From Pseudomonas farris (lineage in GTDB: Bacteria; Pseudomonadota; Gammaproteobacteria; Pseudomonadales; Pseudomonadaceae), in assembly GCF_019145235.1 (NCBI RefSeq), contig NZ_JAHSTV010000007.1, positions 186,001 to 250,000 of the forward strand: 64,000 nt of DNA, given 5' to 3'. A program made the translations under genes and the position numbers. Below are positions 25,559 to 33,505 of the stretch, piece after piece. The stretch's first letter is position 1; each line of letters opens with the position of its first letter. The notes beneath the pieces were generated by a model. It ran no database searches and was not told the origin of the DNA. It was given only the letters and a program-made list of their open reading frames with translations.

Positions 25559-25590
25559 AGATCGGTCCTACGCGTTGCGAGGACCGATCT
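25559..25590. terminator. Hairpin between convergent liuD and repressor genes
   Basis: AGATCGGTCC and GGACCGATCT form a perfect 10-base stem around a 12-base loop. There is no strong T-run. It fills the 39-base gap between two convergent genes, so it probably ends both transcripts. Confidence 0.7.
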
Positions 25591-25592
25591 GA

Positions 25593-26258
25593 TTAGAATT
25601 TGGCAGTCGCCTGAACCACTACGCCGATGATTCGGCATTCTTCGGTGTAAAGGGCTTTCGGATAGGTCGGATTGAGCGGGACCAGATAACGCTGCCCGCC
25701 CTCTTCGATCAGTTTACGAAAAACCGCCTCGGCGCTGCCGGGCCATTGGGCGATCACCAGTTTGCCAGGCTCCGGCACGATGGCCGGGTCCACCAGAATC
25801 AACATGTCCGCAGCAATGCTCACACCCGTGGGTGCGGTCATCGCATCGCCAACCACCACCAACCAGAACGCCGCGCCCTGTGCGTGGTAATCGGACAGCT
25901 CGAAGCGCGGCTTGCTGACAGCCGATGAAGCGCCGTAGCTCAATAACTCTCCGTCGCGCACCTCCCCGGTTTCCCGCCAGTCACTGACCGGGTAGCGAAA
26001 GTACGGGTTGTACTTTTGCGTCAGAGGGATCTCTTCATCCTGTGAGACCTGCGGTTCCCTGATCACCATCGCGACTTCCAGATAGTCCATCCCCAACGCC
26101 TGCAAGACACGGTTCATCTCTTGGATGCGGGGCTGACGACGTTTATTCAGCCAATGGCCGACGCCGCCCTGGGACATTCCGATGCGCTCGGCGAGTATCT
26201 CTTGAGTGACTTTGAGTTCACTCATTTTGGCCTTGACCAATTCAATCCATTTATCCAT
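25593..26258 (-). CDS. CI/LexA-like repressor with HTH and S24-fold domain lacking the catalytic serine
   Basis: A 221-residue phage-type repressor. The N-terminal XRE helix-turn-helix spans about 5-60 (VTQEILAERIGMSQGGVGHW), followed by a C-terminal LexA/S24-like domain (about 115-215). In self-cleaving members the motif is GDSM; here it reads VVGDAMTAPTG, so the nucleophile position is Ala139. The general-base lysine appears kept (AVFRKL, Lys182). The start is placed at MDKWIELV, the usual N-terminus of this family; the longer frame crosses the promoter. It is divergent from the small gene at 26389. Without the serine it should not autocleave after DNA damage, if the alignment is right. Confidence 0.85.
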   Translation of the reverse strand: MDKWIELVKAKMSELKVTQEILAERIGMSQGGVGHWLNKRRQPRIQEMNRVLQALGMDYLEVAMVIREPQVSQDEEIPLTQKYNPYFRYPVSDWRETGEVRDGELLSYGASSAVSKPRFELSDYHAQGAAFWLVVVGDAMTAPTGVSIAADMLILVDPAIVPEPGKLVIAQWPGSAEAVFRKLIEEGGQRYLVPLNPTYPKALYTEECRIIGVVVQATAKF

Positions 26259-26302
26259 GTGCGGCACGATACGTGGGGTACTCCGACCAACAAAACACAA
26301 AT

Positions 26303-26338
26303 TGTAGTATTTAAATTCAAGACACAAATACAGTACGT
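26303..26338. promoter_or_regulatory. Candidate repressor operator in the divergent gap
   Basis: TGTAGTATTT at 26304-26313 and AAATACAGTA at 26326-26335 form an imperfect inverted repeat in an AT-rich stretch between the repressor start and the DUF6124-like gene. The position suits autoregulation. Sequence evidence is modest. Confidence 0.35.
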
Positions 26339-26388
26339 ACTAAGCTGGGCTCACGGATTTGAATCTATTCACGGAGCTTGCCATCGTC

Positions 26389-26730
26389 ATGACCATCCCC
26401 AGCATTACCCTGCCCGACACCCAATTCGACACCACACTCAACTCGCCAAAAGGCTCTGCTGCCGCGCAGCGGGCGCTGGACTATTACTTGAAACCAGCTG
26501 TGTCAGAAGAGGCCGGCGAAGAACGTTTCTTCGATGTGAACCGTAACATCAGCAGCGAAGAGGCATTGGTCCATGCTTCGGATCTGTTGCGCTGTGCCGC
26601 CGCCACCGCGCATGAATCAGCCAATCAGCTGCAGGGCGCAAGCCGGGATCTGGCGTTTTCGACGGTGCACATGATCGACATGGCCAAGGCGATGGTCGAC
26701 CGGTCCCTGGAGGGCAATCAGAACGATTGA
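26389..26730 (+). CDS. Small DUF6124/DUF3077-like protein of unknown function
   Basis: A 113-residue soluble, mostly helical protein with no signal peptide or membrane segment. It begins TIPSITLPDTQFDTTLNSP and later has NRNISSEEALVHASDLLRCA followed by a second helix pair. Short helical proteins of this look are common in Pseudomonas and are annotated DUF3077 or DUF6124; I assign the family from memory. The ATG at 26389 follows GGAG. It diverges from the S24-like repressor, which may control it. No function is known to me. Confidence 0.6.
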   Translation: MTIPSITLPDTQFDTTLNSPKGSAAAQRALDYYLKPAVSEEAGEERFFDVNRNISSEEALVHASDLLRCAAATAHESANQLQGASRDLAFSTVHMIDMAKAMVDRSLEGNQND

Positions 26731-26796
26731 CTAGGAAGCGCTTTGGAGAAAGACAGGAAAAATTTTCCAATCGTGCAGATAAAAACATTTGACTTG

Positions 26797-26819
26797 CAAA
26801 TGATAATGATTATTATTGC
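26797..26819 (+). promoter_or_regulatory. Fur box overlapping the prrF promoter
   Basis: CAAATGATAATGATTATTATTG matches the Fur 19-mer GATAATGATAATCATTATC closely. It overlaps a sigma-70 promoter: TTGACT at 26789-26794 and TATTAT at 26811-26816, 16 bases apart. Iron-bound Fur would block transcription of the RNA that begins a few bases later. Confidence 0.9.
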
Positions 26820-26821
26820 AT

Positions 26822-26936
26822 CAACTGGTCGCGAGATCAGTCGATGGCCCAAGGGACCTTAGGTCGGTCTCTTGGACTATCTCCTCATCAGGCTAATCAC
26901 GGTTTTTGACCCGGCTTTTTGCCGGGTCTTTTTTTT
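26822..26936 (+). ncRNA. prrF: PrrF iron-responsive small RNA
   Basis: PrrF RNAs, functional counterparts of RyhB, repress mRNAs of iron-containing proteins when iron is scarce. The roughly 115-base RNA begins near CAACTGGTCGCGAGATCAG. It contains the strongly conserved core (GGCCCAAGGGACC and CTCCTCATCAGGCTAATCAC, separate landmarks) and ends in a canonical terminator. A Fur box overlaps its promoter. Only one copy is present here, unlike the tandem prrF1-prrF2 of P. aeruginosa; a second copy elsewhere in the genome is usual for other pseudomonads. Ends are estimated. Confidence 0.92.
26908..26936 (+). terminator. Rho-independent terminator of prrF
   Basis: GACCCGGC-TTTTT-GCCGGGTC forms a perfect 8-base stem followed by a run of eight T. 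The remaining 279 bases up to the next gene show nothing I can identify. Confidence 0.93.
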
Positions 26937-27215
26937 GCCAGTTATTCTGGCTTTGGCTTCAGGCTAATGAAGTCTGTGGGTGCTGCAAATTCGATTGGCG
27001 CGGATGATATCAAATGAATATCTGTTGGCAAGAGAGGCCCGGTAGCATTGGGCCAAACTAACGCAAAATAGCACTTGAGAATCACTTTCACAGTCTCTAA
27101 GCTGCATCGGCGTCAAGGAGGACGCCCCCCCTTTTCAACCCCGCAATTCCCCCCCGGTTTATCCCTCCCTTGCGTGTAAAGTAGCAGCCATAAAAATCAT
27201 ATTCAGGAACCGATT

Positions 27216-28367
27216 ATGGCCGTGGGTAAATCTTCTTTCGACATCAGCGCAAACTTCGACAGCGGCAACATCGAAGTGCTGGACATCAGCAATCCTTTGC
27301 AAGCGTTGCTGGCGATCAAGCCAGACACCCGCAGCCAGCACTTCCAGTGGTTCCACTTCAAGGCCAGCGGTCTGCACGTCGGTCAAGATCATTGGTTTCG
27401 TCTGAACAACGCCAGTAAATCCTCGTACAACAAGGCCTGGGATGGCTATCAGGCGGTGGCGTCCTATGACCACGTCAACTGGTTCCGGGTGCCGACCATT
27501 TTCGAAGGCGACTGCCTGCGTTTCAGCCTCGAAGCCACTGCCACTCATGCCTGGTTCGCCTACTTCGAGCCCTACAGCCGTGGCCGCCATGACTGGCTGA
27601 TCGAACAGGCCCTGACCAAGGCCGGCACCGAACTGCTGGCCACCGGCAAGAGCGTTGAAGGTCGCGACATCCAGTTGTTGCGCAAGGGTACGGGTGCCGA
27701 AGGTCAGCGCAAGGTCTGGATCATCGCCCAGCAACACCCCGGTGAACACATGGCCGAATGGTTCATGGAAGGCGTGATCGAGCGCCTCGAAAAACACGAC
27801 GACCCGGTGCTGAAAAAACTCCTGGCCAGCGCCGACCTGTACCTGGTGCCGAACATGAACCCGGACGGCGCCTTCCACGGTCATTTGCGCACCAACGCCA
27901 TGGGCCAGGACCTGAACCGCGCCTGGCAGAACGCCAGCCAGGAAATCAGCCCGGAAGTGTTGTTCGTTCAGCAGCAGATGGAAAAGTATGGCGTCGACCT
28001 GTTCCTCGACATCCATGGCGATGAAGAAATCCCCCACGTGTTCACCGCCGGTTGCGAAGGCAACCCGGGCTATACGCCACGTATCGAGAAACTCGAAGCA
28101 CATTTTCGCGATCATCTGAAACACCAGACCAAAGACTTCCAGACCAAACACGGCTATACCCGCGACGAGCCTGGCAAAGCCAACATGACCTTGGCCTGCA
28201 ACAGCGTCGGTCAGAAGTTCGACTGCCTGTCGCTGACCCTGGAAATGCCCTTCAAAGACCACAACGACGCACCGAACCCGCTGACCGGCTGGTCCGGCAA
28301 ACGCTCGAAGCAGTTGGGCAAGGATGTGCTGACGACCATCGCCGACATGGTCGATACCTTGCGCTGA
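27216..28367 (+). CDS. M14-family zinc carboxypeptidase
   Basis: A 383-residue metallopeptidase of the cytosolic carboxypeptidase-like M14 group. An N-terminal beta-sandwich-like region (about 1-115) precedes the peptidase. The zinc ligands are visible as QQHPGEHMAEWF (His and Glu) and LFLDIHGDEEIP (His). The substrate-binding NMNPDG and the late catalytic Glu in LTLEMPFKD are also present. No signal peptide is seen, so it acts in the cytoplasm. The nearest family names are M14 carboxypeptidase or succinylglutamate-desuccinylase-like; the substrate is unknown. Confidence 0.85.
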   Translation: MAVGKSSFDISANFDSGNIEVLDISNPLQALLAIKPDTRSQHFQWFHFKASGLHVGQDHWFRLNNASKSSYNKAWDGYQAVASYDHVNWFRVPTIFEGDCLRFSLEATATHAWFAYFEPYSRGRHDWLIEQALTKAGTELLATGKSVEGRDIQLLRKGTGAEGQRKVWIIAQQHPGEHMAEWFMEGVIERLEKHDDPVLKKLLASADLYLVPNMNPDGAFHGHLRTNAMGQDLNRAWQNASQEISPEVLFVQQQMEKYGVDLFLDIHGDEEIPHVFTAGCEGNPGYTPRIEKLEAHFRDHLKHQTKDFQTKHGYTRDEPGKANMTLACNSVGQKFDCLSLTLEMPFKDHNDAPNPLTGWSGKRSKQLGKDVLTTIADMVDTLR

Positions 28368-28384
28368 TCGCCCTTAAAATCAAC

Positions 28385-28419
28385 AGATCGCAGGCTTCTG
28401 CCGAAGGCTGCGATCTTTT
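28385..28419 (+). terminator. Terminator after the M14 peptidase gene
   Basis: AGATCGCAG and CTGCGATCT form a 9-base stem around a 14-base loop and are followed by TTT. It lies between convergent genes and may serve both. Confidence 0.8.
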
Positions 28420-28425
28420 GATGTT

Positions 28426-28872
28426 TCACTCGGCAGCAATCCGCACACAATCCTCCGGCCCCAGCAAGCGCCCATCTTCGGCACGCAGCTCCAGCGGCCG
28501 CACCGGTCGACCGTTCTCACGATCGACAACCCGCGAATGTGCCTCCCCCGCCTCAAAGAAAAACGCCTCGCCCCACTGCCGTAACCCGATGATCAACGGG
28601 AACAGGCCCTTGCCCTTCTCCGTCAGCACGTATTCCTGATACGCGCTGCCGTCCGACGCAGGCACCAGATCGAAAATCCCATGAGCCACCAATGTGCGCA
28701 GGCGGGCCGAGAGAATGTTTTTGGCCATGCCCAGATTGCGCTGGAACTCACCGAATCGCCGCAGGCCATCGAACGCATCGCGCACGATCAATAACGACCA
28801 CCAATCACCAATCGCGTCCAGTGAACGGGCGACCGGGCACTCGGCGCCTTCCATGCTTGTACGTTTAACCAT
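28426..28872 (-). CDS. HxlR-family transcriptional regulator
   Basis: A 148-residue winged-helix protein of the HxlR group. CPVARSLDAIGDWWSLLIVR begins the fold, and RFGEFQRNLGMAKNILSARL is the recognition-helix region. The cysteine in GAECPVARSL is at the position often used for redox or electrophile sensing in HxlR proteins. The start at MVKRTSMEG is chosen over an upstream extension; MEGAEC is also possible. It is divergent from an MFS exporter 96 bases away, the usual regulator-target layout. Confidence 0.87.
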   Translation of the reverse strand: MVKRTSMEGAECPVARSLDAIGDWWSLLIVRDAFDGLRRFGEFQRNLGMAKNILSARLRTLVAHGIFDLVPASDGSAYQEYVLTEKGKGLFPLIIGLRQWGEAFFFEAGEAHSRVVDRENGRPVRPLELRAEDGRLLGPEDCVRIAAE

Positions 28873-28968
28873 GACCGCGTCAACCGGCAACAAATGTGGT
28901 TGCAATATAAAACCAGACTCCCTACCGTACAACTGGTTTTATTTTGAAACCACAAAAGGAAGCCCGTG

Positions 28969-30210
28969 ATGAAACCTGACCACCCGTTAAGCGGCGCCGT
29001 GGTGCTGCTGTTTGCCGTCGCCTGCGGCCTGGCCGTCGGCAATGTGTATTACGCACAACCGCTGCTCGATGCCATGGCCGAGGCCTTCGCCATGGATCCG
29101 GCAACCATCGGTATCGTTGTCACCCTTACCCAGATCGGTTATGGCGTGGGTCTGTTGTTGCTGGTTCCGCTAGGGGATCTGCTCAACCGTCGACGGCTGA
29201 TCGTCGTGCAAACCCTGCTGTCGGCCCTGGCTTTGTTGATGATCACGTTTGCCTCGAACAGCATCTGGCTGTTGCTCGGCATGGCGCTGACCGGATTACT
29301 GGCGGTCGTGACGCAAGTCCTGGTGGCCTACGCCGCGACCCTGGCCATCCCGGCGCAACGTGGACGTGTGGTGGGCGTGATCACCAGCGGCATAGTCGTC
29401 GGCATTCTGTTGGCACGAACGGTGGCGGGTGGCATGGCCGATCTGGCCGGTTGGCGTTCGATTTATCTGTTGTCCGCCGGGTTGACCCTGCTGATGGCGC
29501 TGCTGTTGTTTCGTGTGCTGCCCAAGCACGAAGAGGCGCGTCCGGATAGCGCTTACGCTGCGTTGATCGCCTCGGTCTTCACGCTGTTCAAGGAAGAACC
29601 GGTATTGCGTCAACGGGCCATGCTCGCCCTGCTGACCTTCGCCAGCGCCATGGTGCTATGGACACCCTTGGTGCTGCCGCTGAGTGCCCCGCCGCTCTCA
29701 CTTTCCCACACCGAAATCGGCCTGTTCGGCTTGGCCGGAGCCGCCGGTGCACTGGCCGCCGCTCGCGCCGGGCATTTGGCCGATCGCGGTCTGGGTCAAT
29801 GGACCAGTGGGCTGTCGTTGCTGCTGATGCTCGCCTCATGGCTGCCCATCGGATTCACCCAATCCTCTTTATGGGCGCTGCTGCTCGGGGTGATTACGCT
29901 GGATCTGGGTTTGCAAGCCGTTCACGTTACCAGCCAGAGCATGATCTACAGCGTGCGCCCCGAAGCGCAAAGCCGACTCACCGCCGGCTACATGCTGTTC
30001 TATTCGATCGGCAGCGCCTTGGGTTCTATCGGTTCGACGGCGATGTACGCTTGGGCGGGATGGATTGGGGTGTGCTGGCTGGGTGCGGGGATCAATGCCG
30101 TGGCGTTGATTTATTGGTGGATGACGTTGGCCCCAGCCCCGAGCAAATCCTGTGGCGAGGGGGCTTGTCGGAACGCCGCACCGCCCCGTTCGGCTGCGCA
30201 GCAGTCGTAA
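28969..30210 (+). CDS. MFS transporter, DHA1-like exporter
   Basis: A 413-residue major facilitator protein with about 12 membrane segments, starting HPLSGAVVLLFAVACGLAVG. The conserved loop 2-3 motif reads LVPLGDLLNRRRLI, and GVITSGIVVGILLARTVAGG resembles motif C of drug exporters. Its likely regulator is the divergent HxlR gene. The last 20 or so codons (from SCGEGACRN) are not transporter sequence: they are read from a REP element that begins at 30151, which also supplies the stop codon. The transported compound is unknown. Confidence 0.88.
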   Translation: MKPDHPLSGAVVLLFAVACGLAVGNVYYAQPLLDAMAEAFAMDPATIGIVVTLTQIGYGVGLLLLVPLGDLLNRRRLIVVQTLLSALALLMITFASNSIWLLLGMALTGLLAVVTQVLVAYAATLAIPAQRGRVVGVITSGIVVGILLARTVAGGMADLAGWRSIYLLSAGLTLLMALLLFRVLPKHEEARPDSAYAALIASVFTLFKEEPVLRQRAMLALLTFASAMVLWTPLVLPLSAPPLSLSHTEIGLFGLAGAAGALAAARAGHLADRGLGQWTSGLSLLLMLASWLPIGFTQSSLWALLLGVITLDLGLQAVHVTSQSMIYSVRPEAQSRLTAGYMLFYSIGSALGSIGSTAMYAWAGWIGVCWLGAGINAVALIYWWMTLAPAPSKSCGEGACRNAAPPRSAAQQS

Positions 30211-30289
30211 ACCGATTAAACGCGGTATGCCTGACCTATCGCATTTAGGGCTGCTTCGCAGCCCGACGGGGGCAAGCCCCCTCGCCACA
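30151..30289. repeat. Inverted REP pair overlapping the end of the MFS gene
   Basis: TGTGGCGAGGGGGCTTG at 30151 lies inside the ORF, and the inverted copy (GGGGGCAAGCCCCCTCGCCAC) ends near 30289. This is the GCGAGGGGGC family, here between convergent genes. Confidence 0.88.
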
Positions 30290-30306
30290 TTTTTCAGCAA
30301 CCCTGA

Positions 30307-30852
30307 TCAGCCGCGATCCTTACCCCGCAGCATGCTGTTCAGCACATCATCCCGGCGCACCCACCCGTGAAACAACGCCGCGGCCAAATGCAGCAGCACG
30401 GTCAGGAACAGCAGATACGCCAGATACCCATGCGCCTTTCGCAGGAACGCAAACACCTGCGCATTCGCCGGCAGGATCGACGGCAACTGCAACGAACTAC
30501 TGAGCATCACCGGGTCGCCAGCCGCGGAAATCATCGCCCAGCCCAGCAGCGGCAAAATCAGCATCAAGGCGTACAGCAAAAAATGCGAAGCCTTGGCCGC
30601 GAATGCTTGCCAACCCGGCAGGTCCGCCGGCAGCGGTGGTTGCCGGGTCGAAAAACGCACGGCCAGACGCACGATCACCAGCAACAGAATCGCAACGCCC
30701 AAAGGTTTGTGCAGATGGATCAGCCACTGATGGCGCTCGGACACCGAGGCCGCCATACCCGCGCCGATAAACAGCATCGAGATGATCATCAGCGCCATCA
30801 GCCAGTGCAGCAGCCGCGCCAACGGCGCGAAATGGTTCGGTTGAGCACTCAT
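30307..30852 (-). CDS. Cytochrome b561-family membrane protein
   Basis: A 181-residue di-haem cytochrome b of four membrane helices (about 13-35, 47-65, 88-110 and 143-165). Histidines suit haem ligation, including LLHWLMALMI, HLHKPLGVAILL, KASHFLLYALM and HGYLAYLLFLTVLLHLAAALFH (separate stretches). It accepts electrons from quinol or a periplasmic partner. Its start overlaps the stop of the upstream catalase-like gene (ATGA), so the two are translationally coupled and probably function together in periplasmic peroxide removal under ECF control. Confidence 0.9.
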   Translation of the reverse strand: MSAQPNHFAPLARLLHWLMALMIISMLFIGAGMAASVSERHQWLIHLHKPLGVAILLLVIVRLAVRFSTRQPPLPADLPGWQAFAAKASHFLLYALMLILPLLGWAMISAAGDPVMLSSSLQLPSILPANAQVFAFLRKAHGYLAYLLFLTVLLHLAAALFHGWVRRDDVLNSMLRGKDRG

Positions 30853-31943
30853 TGTTGAGACTCCTGTTTGGCGTTGGGCAACTGCTTCACTTCGCTGGTG
30901 CGGCGCAGGTAGGAACGGGCGTAACCCGCTGAGCGAGCGGCGAGCAACGGGTCGTCGGAGCCTTCGATACCGCTGGGCAATACCAGTGGGTCGTAGTTGA
31001 TGTCACGGCACTCGCCATTGAGTTGCGGCTGGGTACTTTCGAGCACCAGCGTGCCGGCGTTCAGCACCTTTCGGCCCTCGGGCCAGGCCTTGCTCGCGTC
31101 GTTGACCGGGTCCCCGGGGTTCGCCAGGGTGACGTTCAGCTGCCAACGCAGCGGGCCCGCGGACAAGCGCTGCACCAGATCTTTCTCAAGGAAACCACCG
31201 CCCTCGGGGGCCGTTGCACCTGCCGCGTCCTGAGCCACTGGCGTCATGCTCCAACGCACCGCCTGCCGTTGCCCGGCCGCGTTCACCAGGTAAAACGCGT
31301 TGACGCTGTTATAGGTTTCCGTTGCGTAACTGGCCGACGGTTTGGCGGTCTTGACCCAAGTCAGAAACGGCACGGCTTCGGGGTGCGCCGCAAAGAACGC
31401 TGGCACAGCCGCCGGGTTCGGTTTGCCGGTAGCCGGATCCGGTGACTGTGCTTGTTGCAACTGATAGAACGCCTCGGGCGTGCCCACCGGGAACACCGGC
31501 ATGCTGTTCATTCCGGTGCGCCATTGCTGACCGTTGGCCTGGGTGAAACGCAACGCCAGGCTGCGGATCGGCACGCTGTTGTCCGGCGCGTAAGGATTGC
31601 CGGCAGGCAGCGCGAAACGCCCGACCACCGGGGTCCGCGCTTCGCTGAACACTTGGGCACTGGAATACTCGCGCGCCTGGCTGCTGCTCTCGAAATGCCC
31701 GATCACGCACACGCCTTTGGCGTGATTACGACGGAATCCCGGGTGCACACCGTTGTTTTTCTCCAGTACATTGACCAAGTCTTTCGGCGTCAGGCGCTGT
31801 GGGTCGAGTGTGCCGTTGACGTAGGCAAAAGCCCCGGCCAATGTGGCGACGACCACAGCAATGCCGGTCAGGCGCAACGTCAGGCTCGCGGCACTCAGCG
31901 GTGGCCGGCCAGGCCCCGTTGGTGGTGATGAGCGATCTACCAT
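30849..31943 (-). CDS. Membrane-anchored catalase-related peroxidase (SrpA-like)
   Basis: A 364-residue haem peroxidase of the small catalase-like group (SrpA, COG2135-type naming uncertain). One N-terminal membrane segment (about 20-42, RLTGIAVVVATLAGAFAYV) anchors it with the enzyme in the periplasm. Catalase landmarks are GVHPGFRRNHAKGVCVIGHF (distal His), ALRFTQANGQQWRTGMNSMP and NGECRDINYDPLVLPSGIE near the end. The start at MVDRSS has GGAG upstream. It is first in a two-gene operon with cytochrome b561 and has an ECF promoter matching that of the divergent sigma gene. Confidence 0.88.
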   Translation of the reverse strand: MVDRSSPPTGPGRPPLSAASLTLRLTGIAVVVATLAGAFAYVNGTLDPQRLTPKDLVNVLEKNNGVHPGFRRNHAKGVCVIGHFESSSQAREYSSAQVFSEARTPVVGRFALPAGNPYAPDNSVPIRSLALRFTQANGQQWRTGMNSMPVFPVGTPEAFYQLQQAQSPDPATGKPNPAAVPAFFAAHPEAVPFLTWVKTAKPSASYATETYNSVNAFYLVNAAGQRQAVRWSMTPVAQDAAGATAPEGGGFLEKDLVQRLSAGPLRWQLNVTLANPGDPVNDASKAWPEGRKVLNAGTLVLESTQPQLNGECRDINYDPLVLPSGIEGSDDPLLAARSAGYARSYLRRTSEVKQLPNAKQESQQ

Positions 31944-31987
31944 GAATGACTCCAGGGCCATCGGCCACAAGTGAGAAGAATCAGGCA

Positions 31988-32012
31988 GACGAACCCCACC
32001 AGGGTTTATTCC
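31988..32012 (-). promoter_or_regulatory. ECF-type promoter for the catalase-cytochrome b561 operon
   Basis: On the minus strand: GGAATAA, 14 bases, CGTC. It ends 44 bases before the catalase-like ATG. The divergent sigma gene has an element of identical sequence and spacing, so both are probably read by that ECF sigma factor. Confidence 0.75.
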
Positions 32013-32040
32013 ATCGCCCGGTGTTTATTTTTCCAAGCGT

Positions 32041-32065
32041 GGAATAACCTCGAATGCCGGGCGTC
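32041..32065 (+). promoter_or_regulatory. ECF-type promoter for the sigma/anti-sigma operon
   Basis: GGAATAA at 32041-32047, 14 bases, CGTC at 32062-32065, 36 bases before the ATG at 32102. It mirrors the element at 31988-32012, implying autoregulation. Confidence 0.75.
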
Positions 32066-32101
32066 TTCCTAGTCCACAGCGTAGTGACTAGTCAGAACTT
32101 C

Positions 32102-32608
32102 ATGAACGATATCGACGAACAACTCAGGGAAGTCATTCCCAGGCTGCGGCGTTTCGCCGTATCGCTCACGCGCAACTCCAGCAGCGCCGACGATCTGGTG
32201 CAGGCCAGTCTTGAGCGGGCGCTGTCGAGTTGGGGCGACAAACGTCCCGAGGGCGACTTGCGTGCCTGGCTGTTTTCGATCCTTTATCGGCAGTTTCTCG
32301 ACGCCCATCGCCGCTCCCGCCGTTATGCGCGAATGCTCGAATTTTTTACCGGCCGTGATGATGCGCAGCCTTCGGCAGAACGCACGGTGATCGCCCAATC
32401 GACCCTGCAAGCCTTCGATCAGCTCAGCACCGAACAGCGCGCGCTGCTGCTCTGGGTGTCGGTGGAAGGCTTGAGTTATAAGGAGGTCGCCGAGATTCTC
32501 GACGTCCCCATCGGCACCGTGATGTCGCGCCTGTCCCGCGCACGCCAAGTCTTGCGCCAGCTCAGCGACGGCGAAATCACCCACCCTTCTCTGCGGAGAC
32601 TCAAATGA
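32102..32608 (+). CDS. ECF RNA polymerase sigma factor
   Basis: A 168-residue group IV sigma factor with only regions 2 and 4. Region 2 lies at about 10-75 (RRFAVSLTRNSSSADDLVQA, then DLRAWLFSILYRQFLDAHRR), and region 4 at about 105-160 (LSTEQRALLLWVSVEGLSYK and DVPIGTVMSRLSRARQVLRQ). The ATG at 32102 fits the family N-terminus and the promoter. Its stop overlaps the anti-sigma start (ATGA). It is divergent from a catalase-like/cytochrome b561 operon whose promoter has the same sequence, so peroxide or oxidative stress is the likely theme. Confidence 0.92.
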   Translation: MNDIDEQLREVIPRLRRFAVSLTRNSSSADDLVQASLERALSSWGDKRPEGDLRAWLFSILYRQFLDAHRRSRRYARMLEFFTGRDDAQPSAERTVIAQSTLQAFDQLSTEQRALLLWVSVEGLSYKEVAEILDVPIGTVMSRLSRARQVLRQLSDGEITHPSLRRLK

Positions 32609-33357
32609 TCAGCATGCCTCCCAGCGAGCGTGACCTGCACGCCTACGTCGATCACCAACTCAGCGATGCCGATCAGCATCGGGTGGAGATTTATCTGGCC
32701 AACAACACCGAAGTGGCCGCGCAAGTACGCGCCTGGCAACACGATGCCCAACAATTGCGCGCGGCCCTGAGCGGCGCCTTGCAGCAACCGGACAACCCGG
32801 AACTCGACCCGGCAATGATTCGCCAGCGAGTCAAACGCCAGTCGCGCCGCCATCTGGCCAGCGCGGCGGTGTTGCTGATCGCAGTCAGCATCGGCGGATT
32901 GAGCGGTTGGCAGGCGCGGCAAATGACCCTGGTCAGCGCCCCGCTGCCGATGACCGATGCGATGCAGGCCTACCGGCTGATTGCCCAGCAAGGCATCCTG
33001 CCGGCGGATTACACCGTCAGCGATGACGGCGACATGCAGGGCTGGCTCGATCGGTATTTCAACCAGGCCCAACGCCTGCCGAACCTGACCGCTTCCGGAT
33101 ACACACCCATCAGCGGGCGGCTGCTCAGCACCGAACAAGGGCCGGCGGCGATGGTGGTATACGAGGATCAGAGCGGCCATAAAGTCAGCTTTTATGTCCG
33201 GCCACCCGGGCCGAAAAATACTCTGCTGCCTCGCGGTAGTCGCAGTGATGGTGAACTGCAGGCGGAGTACTGGTCGGGGGCCGGGTACAACTATGCGATG
33301 GTCAGCCCGAGTGATACGCCGGCGGCGCAGATGCTCAAACAGACTTTGAAGTTCTGA
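32605..33357 (+). CDS. Anti-sigma factor, transmembrane
   Basis: A 250-residue single-pass protein. A cytoplasmic N-terminal part (about 1-85) opens with SERDLHAYVDHQLSDADQHR, the usual anti-sigma start; a membrane segment follows at about 88-105 (ASAAVLLIAVSIGGLSGW), then a periplasmic sensor domain. No HxxxCxxC zinc motif is present, so it is not a ZAS-type redox anti-sigma. It is translationally coupled to the ECF sigma gene, which it should hold inactive. Confidence 0.88.
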   Translation: MISMPPSERDLHAYVDHQLSDADQHRVEIYLANNTEVAAQVRAWQHDAQQLRAALSGALQQPDNPELDPAMIRQRVKRQSRRHLASAAVLLIAVSIGGLSGWQARQMTLVSAPLPMTDAMQAYRLIAQQGILPADYTVSDDGDMQGWLDRYFNQAQRLPNLTASGYTPISGRLLSTEQGPAAMVVYEDQSGHKVSFYVRPPGPKNTLLPRGSRSDGELQAEYWSGAGYNYAMVSPSDTPAAQMLKQTLKF

Positions 33358-33388
33358 TCTCCGGAAGCGGAGACAACACCAATCGAAT

Positions 33389-33476
33389 GTGGGAGCGGGC
33401 TTGCTCGCGAAGACCGTTTAACATTCAACGTTTATGTCGACTGACACACCGCTTTCGCGAGCAAGCCCGCTCCCAC
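33389..33476. repeat. Inverted REP pair (REPIN)
   Basis: GTGGGAGCGGGCTTGCTCGC at 33389 and the inverted copy ending at 33476 lie between the convergent anti-sigma and IclR genes. Confidence 0.9.
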
Positions 33477-33505
33477 AGGGGATTTGTGGAGGCCTGAGAT
33501 TGTGG

